From Rhynchonema sp. JSB1_4 (taxonomy: Eukaryota > Nematoda > Chromadorea > Monhysterida > Xyalidae), in assembly GCA_030248065.1 (NCBI GenBank), contig JASAMV010004872.1:50591-114590 (forward strand): 64,000 nucleotides of DNA. The letters are read 5' to 3'. Below, one piece after another: positions 61,557 through 64,000 of the stretch. The position numbers and the translations under genes are program-made. Below the pieces are notes generated by a model, which had not been told where the DNA came from, searched no databases, and worked only from the letters and a program-made list of their open reading frames with translations. Position 1 is the stretch's first letter. Every line of letters starts with the position of its first letter.

Positions 61557-62226
61557 AATTGACGAAGTGCACCCGAAATCCTCCTACCGCGGCCACGCTC
61601 CAATACGGGCCGACCGAAGATGACTCCGGGCCCTGAATGGCAATCGACGACCGTTCCAGCTCGGAGGGAGGTTAGTAATGGTAGTCGTGAGCCACGCGTG
61701 CTAACCCCCGGCTGGATTATCGAATAATATTTCGTCGTTTTATTACTCGATCGGACGTAAATCACACGTAGATTCAGGTAGGGTTAAGAGAAAGTTCTGT
61801 TTTGTATGGCAAGACAATAGTTTAAGTAGTCAACGCAAAGAGAGAAATTACACAAACCCAGTTTACATAGAATGGTGATTGGTTAGAAAATTGCAATTGT
61901 ATGAATTGATTGGTTGACAGAATAAAACTAGCTTATGCATACGATAAAAGTCCTATGTGTGTGTGTTACAATAAAAAAGTAATTGTTGAGCGGGAAATTT
62001 GAATTTGATGTAAAACGAGATGGCCGACAAGAGCGGCTTGAAACCATTACAAAAACCCTAAACGCGGCAATACAAAAGTAGAATCAACCCGAATAGGCGA
62101 CAGGGGTCGGTAGTTCGGGGCAATGGTGTGAGCCCCATTGCTTATACAGTTGTGTGGGCATCATAAAAGTCAAATCACTTGGTACAAACTCTCAAACATG
62201 TATTGGTAGCACAATGGCTATATAAG
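61557..62226. other. Upstream region of the 1094-aa ORF
   Basis: Short open frames here are shadows or chance. The sequence changes from GC-rich next to the ORF to AT-rich near the foldback element. No clear promoter motif was recognised; a taaaacta-like AT-rich stretch around 61920-61945 is unremarkable. Confidence 0.3.
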
Positions 62227-63322
62227 AACTAGGAAAAAAGAGCCTAAACGGCTTACGGAATTAGGCAACATCCGTAACAAAACCTACCCTAGACTTCTGA
62301 CGGTACAAATGGAAGAAACAAGCATTACCATGTACTTCTAACGGTACAATGGGGAGAAACAAGTCTAACCGTATGCTTATGACGGTACAATGGGGAGAAA
62401 CAAGGATTATCGAGCAACAGTTATGCGGTCCGACCACGTGATGTAGAAAAAATGGCGTTGCATAGTTCCGGCGCCCGCTCGGTGTTCGGCACCCATCCGT
62501 TTTTTGCCCATTTCCGTTTTCATCATTTCGTTCAGTAACATTTTTTTCAGTAACAGAACACAATCTTCGAGCGCAATTACACACCTTTCATTTTACTTCT
62601 TATCATTAGTCAGTGTGAGAAACAAGGGCTGTATGATTTCACCCGCCACATAATCATACAATAGCACCCATTATCACATTTACTATGTATATTAGGTCTT
62701 ATTATCCCGATTCTTATGCAACTTCACGGAATCGATTTGTTCAACTCGCTAATAATTATCAGTTGGCTTTTGTCTTTTTGGACAAGCTAATTCGTTCGTA
62801 TGCATAAGATACGGCTTGTCAGACCAGACAAGAAAAGCACAAAATCCCTGGCTATTAAATAACACACGGCTTAGCGTTGGGTTGAACACACGGTTTCACA
62901 AGGCAACCCTTGTTGACACTTTCCTCTTTTAATTTTCATATCATAGTTTCCATCAGGTAACAGACAAGCACAAATGTAAGTGAAAGTGCACACAAGTGTT
63001 CTGCGCTGTTGTACGAAGTTTCGACTAACCCCCAATGTAACACGGCACTATGCATTTACGCCTCCCCCGAGCGGGCGCCGGAACTATGCAACGCCATTTT
63101 TTCTACATCACGTGGTCGGACCGCATAACTGTTGCTCGATAATCCTTGTTTCTCCCCATTGTACCGTCATAAGCATACGGTTAGACTTGTTTCTCCCCAT
63201 TGTACCGTTAGAAGTACATGGTAATGCTTGTTTCTTCCATTTGTACCGTCAGAAGTCTAGGGTAGGTTTAGTTACGGATGTTGCCTAATTCCGTAAGCCG
63301 TTTAGGCTCTTTTTTCCTAGTT
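62227..63322. mobile_element. Foldback element with 256-bp near-identical arms containing tandem units
   Basis: The left arm (62227-62482, from aactaggaaaaaagagcc to gcgcccgctcgg) and the right arm (63067-63322) are reverse complements with about one mismatch by eye. Each arm contains three tandem ~43-bp units sharing acggtacaa(t/a)ggggagaaacaag. The 584-bp centre is AT-rich and has no gene. Long inverted arms with internal tandem repeats are the signature of foldback-type DNA elements, and the units could be transposase-binding iterons. No clean target duplication was found. The ~105-aa frames in the arms are mirror images of one another and are not genes. Confidence 0.75.
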
Positions 63323-63398
63323 TCTCCCAGTTTTAGGGCGCAGCGCCACCAACCACATTCGTTACACTCAACCACATAGTCACTATATTCACTGCGTT

Positions 63399-63800
63399 CT
63401 GTTGCAACAACGTACATACATGTTTTTACATATTGTACATGTACATGACCATATTCTGCGGTGAGCCGTTAACGCTTGCATGACACTCACTCACTGTTGT
63501 ACACGTAGAAATTCAAATTCTGCCAAAAGTCACGTTATGCAAGGCCAGCAGCGTAGTTTGACATAATACTGTTGCAACGACGTAAATACATATATATATT
63601 TACTATATACCCATCACATTATCGTCCGGGCGGGCGGATATTTATGACTTGCATTCCGTCCTCTCTTCTCACGCCAGCCATACAATTAAGTTAGAAAGAA
63701 AGTTCTGTAAGGCCAACAACATAGTTTGATTGCCATAATAATTCTGCTGGAACAACGTACGTGTACGTAGCCATATTGATAGCCACACAGATCTCAAGCT
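63399..63800 (+). repeat. Diverged tandem repeat, period about 170-175 bp
   Basis: Related blocks recur at about 63399 (ctgttgcaacaacgtac), 63569 (ctgttgcaacgacgtaaa) and 63744 (ctgctggaacaacgtac). Each of the last two is preceded by aaggcca(g/a)ca(g/a)c(g/a)tagtttga. Non-coding; it may be the edge of a satellite array running out of the window. Confidence 0.55.
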
Positions 63801-63961
63801 CATCATACCGACCCAATAACCCGAATTTCCGACCAAACCAGTCTGTGCGAAAGTTGCTGAAATGCTGCTCGAGCGTTAGAAATAAACTCAGTTACATCAA
63901 TTCACATACTATCAAAAGATATATGAGCACACTAATGTACAATATGTAAAAACATGTATGT
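63414..63961. repeat. 27-bp perfect inverted repeat pair
   Basis: The 27 bases at 63414-63440 (starting acatacatgttttt) and those at 63935-63961 (ending aaaaacatgtatgt) are exact reverse complements, enclosing the tandem repeat. They may be the termini of a small element of about 550 bp; no flanking duplication was resolved. Confidence 0.5.
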
Positions 63962-64000
63962 TCAATGTTTTATGAAGGTGCGCCACTATCGCTTTGCGAT

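Noticed and set aside
62261..63288. Two similar ~105-codon ORFs on opposite strands
   Set aside because: They are the same sequence read from the two inverted arms of the foldback element; no conserved motif and no start or stop logic beyond the repeat.

Overview
The window looks like nuclear DNA of an invertebrate animal. Coding sequence is sparse and split into many short exons with ordinary GT...AG introns. Introns and spacers are filled with inverted-repeat elements, microsatellites and retroelement sequence. The gustatory-receptor-like gene, the permuted Penelope-like element and several interstitial (TTAGGC)n tracts (the telomere unit typical of nematodes) fit an invertebrate, perhaps a nematode with long introns. 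The phylum is an inference only. No operon, bacterial gene, rRNA or CRISPR array was seen.

Layout. 1-5.5 kb: intergenic, with a foldback element carrying a nested insertion, dispersed repeats and a 112-bp (TA)n tract. 5.56-16.4 kb, + strand: a 14-exon gene for a seven-transmembrane gustatory-receptor-like (7tm_7) protein, assembled here by splice sites and phase; its introns hold a TA-flanked MITE, a foldback element and a tRNA-derived SINE fragment. 16.4-32.4 kb: mostly non-coding, with a hAT-type MITE, two TA-type MITEs, the last two exons of a small tail-anchored protein (19.16-20.16 kb) and a probable start exon (21.27 kb). 32.4-41.7 kb, + strand: an 18-exon gene for a glutamine-rich protein with a C1-like zinc-binding region; a hAT MITE with a perfect 8-bp target duplication sits in one intron. 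43.4-43.95 kb, - strand: two exons of a small secreted peptide precursor. 46.0-48.9 kb, - strand: an intact 961-aa Penelope-like reverse transcriptase with its GIY-YIG domain at the N-terminus. 49-58 kb: mostly anonymous, with a second copy of the same hAT MITE. 58.3-61.6 kb, - strand: an uninterrupted, comparatively GC-rich 1094-aa ORF that I cannot assign to any family. 62.2-63.3 kb: a foldback element with 256-bp, almost identical arms that each contain three tandem ~43-bp units. The right edge holds a ~170-bp tandem repeat and a 27-bp inverted repeat.

The genes do not form a pathway. The two long + strand genes look like ordinary host genes. The PLE is a selfish element, and the 1094-aa ORF is either an unrecognised mobile-element or virus-derived protein or an unusual intronless host gene. 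It is the best candidate for something undescribed.
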